Below, in pieces: positions 5,818 to 7,976 of a stretch of 7,976 bases of DNA. Source of the stretch: Gemmatimonadaceae bacterium (GTDB lineage Bacteria; Gemmatimonadota; Gemmatimonadetes; Gemmatimonadales; Gemmatimonadaceae). The stretch covers positions 1 to 7,976 of the forward strand of contig JANWKK010000046.1 in NCBI GenBank assembly GCA_025451425.1, given 5' to 3'. A program made the translations under genes and the position numbers. The notes below the pieces were generated by a model that ran no database searches, was not told the origin of the DNA, and saw nothing but the letters and a program-made list of their open reading frames with translations. The stretch's first letter is position 1, and every line of letters starts with the position of its first letter.

Positions 5818-6609
5818 TTGCCGGCGCAGGCGCCAGTATCTCAAGCGCCGGCGACTCGCATCGTCGTCGATCGCCTAGACGCGTACTTCGGCGCCGTTCA
5901 CGCCGTCCGCCACGTCTCCGTCGATCTGAGCGATCGATCGGTCACGGCGATCATTGGTCCGTCCGGCTGCGGAAAGTCGACGTTCCTCCGCTGTCTCAAC
6001 CGAATGCACGAAACGATTCCGGGAGCGCGTGTCGCCGGGCGCGTGATGCTGGACGGGCACGACATCTACGGCAATGGCATCAGCCCGGTCGCCGTTAGGC
6101 GGCAGGTCGGCATGGTCTTCCAGCGGCCGACGCCGTTCCCGACGATGTCCATTCGCGACAACGTTGCCGCGGGTCTGGTGGTGATGGACCACAAGCCGAA
6201 CGGCAAACAGACCGACGAGATCGTCGAGCGCGCGCTGAAGCGCGCGGCGCTCTGGGACGAGGTCGGCGATCAATTGAAGACGAGCGCCGTCGGCTTGTCC
6301 GGTGGCCAGCAGCAGCGCCTCTGCATCGCACGCGCGCTTGCTACCGATCCGGAGGTGCTCTTGCTCGACGAGCCGACTGCGTCGCTCGATCCCATCAGCA
6401 CGCAGAAAGTCGAAGAGCTCATCTACGAGCTGCGCACCGACGTCACGGTCGTCATCGTGACACACAACATGCAGCAAGCCGCACGCGTCTCCGACCAGAC
6501 GGCGTTCTTCCTTGGCGGCGAGCTGATCGAGGTTGCCCCGACGGAGAGAATGTTCACGAGCCCCACCGACGAGCGCACCGAGTCCTACATCACCGGACGC
6601 TTCGGATGA
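5818..6609 (+). CDS. pstB: Phosphate ABC transporter ATP-binding protein PstB (first copy)
   Basis: This ATPase drives phosphate import through PstC/PstA. Counting from TTG 5818 (263 residues), the ABC motifs are Walker [10 protein letters not shown] (48-56 region), Q-loop [12 protein letters not shown] with Gln102, signature LSGGQQQR (160-167), Walker B LLLDEP (181-186) and H-loop His216. It ends in the PstB-typical ITGRFG. Between the pstA stop and Walker A there is no ATG or GTG in frame, so TTG 5818 is the likely start, without a clear ribosome site. The frame stays open upstream to ATG 5677 inside pstA, but that stretch encodes a Ser/Pro-rich, low-complexity sequence without the usual third-base GC bias, so I do not accept it. 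The stop overlaps the next ATG by 4 bp. Confidence 0.93.
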   Translation: MPAQAPVSQAPATRIVVDRLDAYFGAVHAVRHVSVDLSDRSVTAIIGPSGCGKSTFLRCLNRMHETIPGARVAGRVMLDGHDIYGNGISPVAVRRQVGMVFQRPTPFPTMSIRDNVAAGLVVMDHKPNGKQTDEIVERALKRAALWDEVGDQLKTSAVGLSGGQQQRLCIARALATDPEVLLLDEPTASLDPISTQKVEELIYELRTDVTVVIVTHNMQQAARVSDQTAFFLGGELIEVAPTERMFTSPTDERTESYITGRFG

Positions 6610-7436
6610 CCGGCGTCATGCCTAGCGAATCACCGGCAGCCGCCGCGGGCCGCTCTGGCGCGTCGCTGCCCGTCAGCGAGCATCCGGGCGCGATCGCCGC
6701 GCGGAACTTCTCATTTTGGTACGGCGCCAAGCAGGCGCTCTACGACATCGACGTCGTGATTCAGCCGCGCGCGATCACGGCGTTGATCGGGCCGTCCGGC
6801 TGTGGCAAATCGACTTTCCTGCGCTCGATCAATCGCCTGAACGAGCTGATTCCCGGCGTTCGCCACGAAGGGCGCATCGAGCTCGATAGCGAGGACGTGT
6901 ACGATTCCTCGGTAGACGTCGTCGCGCTCCGGCAGCGAGTCGGCATGGTGTTTCAACGTTGGAATCCGTTCCCGAAATCGATCTACGCGAACGTCTCGTA
7001 CGGACCGCGTATCAACGGAGTTCGCGACCGGCGCGAGCTTGACCGCATCGTCGAAACGTCCCTGCGGCGTGCGGCGCTCTGGGAAGAGGTACGTGATCGG
7101 CTCCGCGAGAGCGCGACCAGCCTCTCGGGAGGCCAGCAGCAGCGTCTGTGCATTGCGCGTGCGCTCGCGAACGAACCTGAAGTACTTTTGCTCGACGAGC
7201 CCGCGAGCGCCCTCGATCCGATATCGACGCAGCGCGTCGAAGAGTTGTTGTACGAGTTGAAGCAAGAACTGACGGTCGTGATCGTGACCCACAACCTGCA
7301 GCAAGCGGCACGAATCTCCGACCACACCGCATTCTTTTTCCTTGGACGCTTGGTCGAAGCGGGACCAACCGATCAGATATTCACCAACCCGCGTGAAGAA
7401 CGTACGAACGCGTACGTGACCGGGAGGTTTGGATGA
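6606..7436 (+). CDS. pstB: Phosphate ABC transporter ATP-binding protein PstB (second, divergent copy)
   Basis: This is a second 276-residue Pst ATPase directly after the first. Walker [10 protein letters not shown] is at 62-70, the Q-loop [19 protein letters not shown] at 115-133 (Gln117), the signature LSGGQQQR at 173-180, Walker B LLLDEP at 194-199 and the H-loop His229. The end is VTGRFG. Both copies keep all catalytic residues, so neither looks dead. They differ next to the Q-loop: QRPTPFP in the first and QRWNPFP here, a region that touches the permeases. The N-terminal 28 residues are Ala/Ser/Pro-rich and not conserved; ATG 6618 is an alternative start in the same frame. The start at 6606 overlaps the previous stop (ATGA), and the end overlaps the phoU start the same way. 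Tandem pstB genes are known in several phyla. Confidence 0.93.
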   Translation: MTGVMPSESPAAAAGRSGASLPVSEHPGAIAARNFSFWYGAKQALYDIDVVIQPRAITALIGPSGCGKSTFLRSINRLNELIPGVRHEGRIELDSEDVYDSSVDVVALRQRVGMVFQRWNPFPKSIYANVSYGPRINGVRDRRELDRIVETSLRRAALWEEVRDRLRESATSLSGGQQQRLCIARALANEPEVLLLDEPASALDPISTQRVEELLYELKQELTVVIVTHNLQQAARISDHTAFFFLGRLVEAGPTDQIFTNPREERTNAYVTGRFG

Positions 7437-7976
7437 CGCAGCCGCAAACGGCCGGCCCAGAGCGACAGACCGGCTTTCGCCATTTCCACGAGCAGCTCGC
7501 GGAGCTCAAGCAGCGCCTGCTCGACATGTCCGAGAAGGCCGAGGCGCTCATCGATCTCGCGGTCGAATCGCTGCGCGAGCGTGACGCGGGGAAAGCCGAA
7601 GCCGTTCTCGCCGCCGACCACGAGCTCGATGATCTCGAGGTCGAAGTCGAGCAGCGCGCGATCTCGCTCCTCGCGTTACAACAGCCGATGGCGCGCGACC
7701 TTCGGTTCATCGTCGGCGCTATTAAAATTTCGAGTGATCTCGAGCGGGTCGGCGACCACGCGGTGAACATCGCGCAGTGCACGCTCCGGCTCCTCGACGT
7801 TCCAGTCACGCTCGCTCCCGGCCTCGAGATCGACGAGATGGCGAAGCGCGCGCGTGAGATGCTCGGCGACGCGATCGACGCCTTCATACGAGCAGACGGA
7901 GCGCTCGGGCGCGCTGTCTGTAAACGCGACGACGAGGTCGACGCGCTCGAGGAGTCGACGTTCCGCGTGTTGTTGA
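7433..7976 (+). CDS. phoU: Phosphate transport/signalling regulator PhoU (3' end beyond the window)
   Basis: 181 codons are visible before the window ends, out of roughly 220-240 usual for PhoU. PhoU is a cytoplasmic helical-bundle protein that restrains Pst uptake and relays phosphate status to the PhoR/PhoB sensor pair. The first of the two three-helix repeats is complete. Its metal-binding helices carry [15 protein letters not shown] (62-76) and the strongly conserved [16 protein letters not shown] (81-96) and [15 protein letters not shown] (101-115). The second repeat starts with [12 protein letters not shown] (164-175). GGGAGG at 7422-7427, five bases before ATG 7433, is the best ribosome site in the window, and ATGA overlaps the second pstB. 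Being last in the operon matches the usual pst-phoU order. Confidence 0.95.
   Translation, partial: MTQPQTAGPERQTGFRHFHEQLAELKQRLLDMSEKAEALIDLAVESLRERDAGKAEAVLAADHELDDLEVEVEQRAISLLALQQPMARDLRFIVGAIKISSDLERVGDHAVNIAQCTLRLLDVPVTLAPGLEIDEMAKRAREMLGDAIDAFIRADGALGRAVCKRDDEVDALEESTFRVLL

Larger units (their letters stand above)
46..6100. repeat. Scattered over-represented heptamer CCTAACG / CGTTAGG (8 copies)
   Basis: CCTAACG on the + strand is at 46, 1281, 1860 and 3731; its reverse complement CGTTAGG is at 4562, 5476, 5605 and 6093. Seven of the eight extend to GCCTAACG/CGTTAGGC (all but the copy at 46). All lie inside genes except the one at 46, which spans the stop codon of the upstream gene. 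They are read in different frames, as Pro-Asn, Leu-Gly and Val-Arg. Function is unknown. Confidence 0.55.

Noticed and set aside
5875..7325. Two similar minus-strand open frames opposite the two pstB genes
   Set aside because: Their similarity to each other simply mirrors the similarity of the two pstB genes; no start signals or domains.
1..7976. CRISPR arrays, tRNA or rRNA genes, insertion sequences, attachment sites
   Set aside because: I looked for regular repeat-spacer patterns, tRNA-like sequence, transposase motifs and terminal repeats and saw none; nearly all of the window is filled by the genes listed.

Overview
The window is GC-rich bacterial DNA (about 60% G+C by eye). Every convincing gene is on the + strand and packed with little or no space between genes. 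GTG and TTG starts, a lipoprotein-type PstS and the general look of the proteins suggest a Gram-negative-like soil or sediment bacterium. Gemmatimonadota is my best guess, but that is resemblance only.

Positions 1-2637 hold an arsenic-resistance block. It begins with the last codons of an upstream gene with a cysteine-rich C-terminus (possibly arsenite methyltransferase ArsM). ArsN2-type GNAT acetyltransferase, thioredoxin-type arsenate reductase ArsC, a calcineurin-like metallophosphoesterase and an aquaporin-type channel follow. The last three genes overlap end to start. ArsC would reduce arsenate to arsenite, and the channel, whose pore filter lacks the histidine of water-only aquaporins, could let arsenite leave. 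No ArsB or Acr3 pump is visible here. The metallophosphoesterase is the least understood member.

Positions 2638-2794 form the only sizeable intergenic region (157 bp). It carries 7-bp repeats with a GTTAC core at 11-bp and 22-bp steps, which is the layout of a Pho box. A perfect 8-bp GC-rich hairpin with a T-rich tail follows, just before the pstS start.

Positions 2795-7976 hold a complete high-affinity phosphate uptake operon, pstS-pstC-pstA-pstB-pstB-phoU, with phoU cut by the window edge. Most junctions are 4-bp stop/start overlaps. There are two different pstB ATPase genes in tandem. The exception is the first pstB, which has no ATG or GTG start downstream of the pstA stop and probably starts at TTG 5818.

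The two blocks fit together biologically. Arsenate enters cells through phosphate transporters, so pairing a selective Pst system with arsenate reduction and arsenite release would let the cell keep phosphate and shed arsenic. Outside the gene-level picture, the heptamer CCTAACG/CGTTAGG occurs eight times, roughly eight times more than base composition predicts, in several reading frames.
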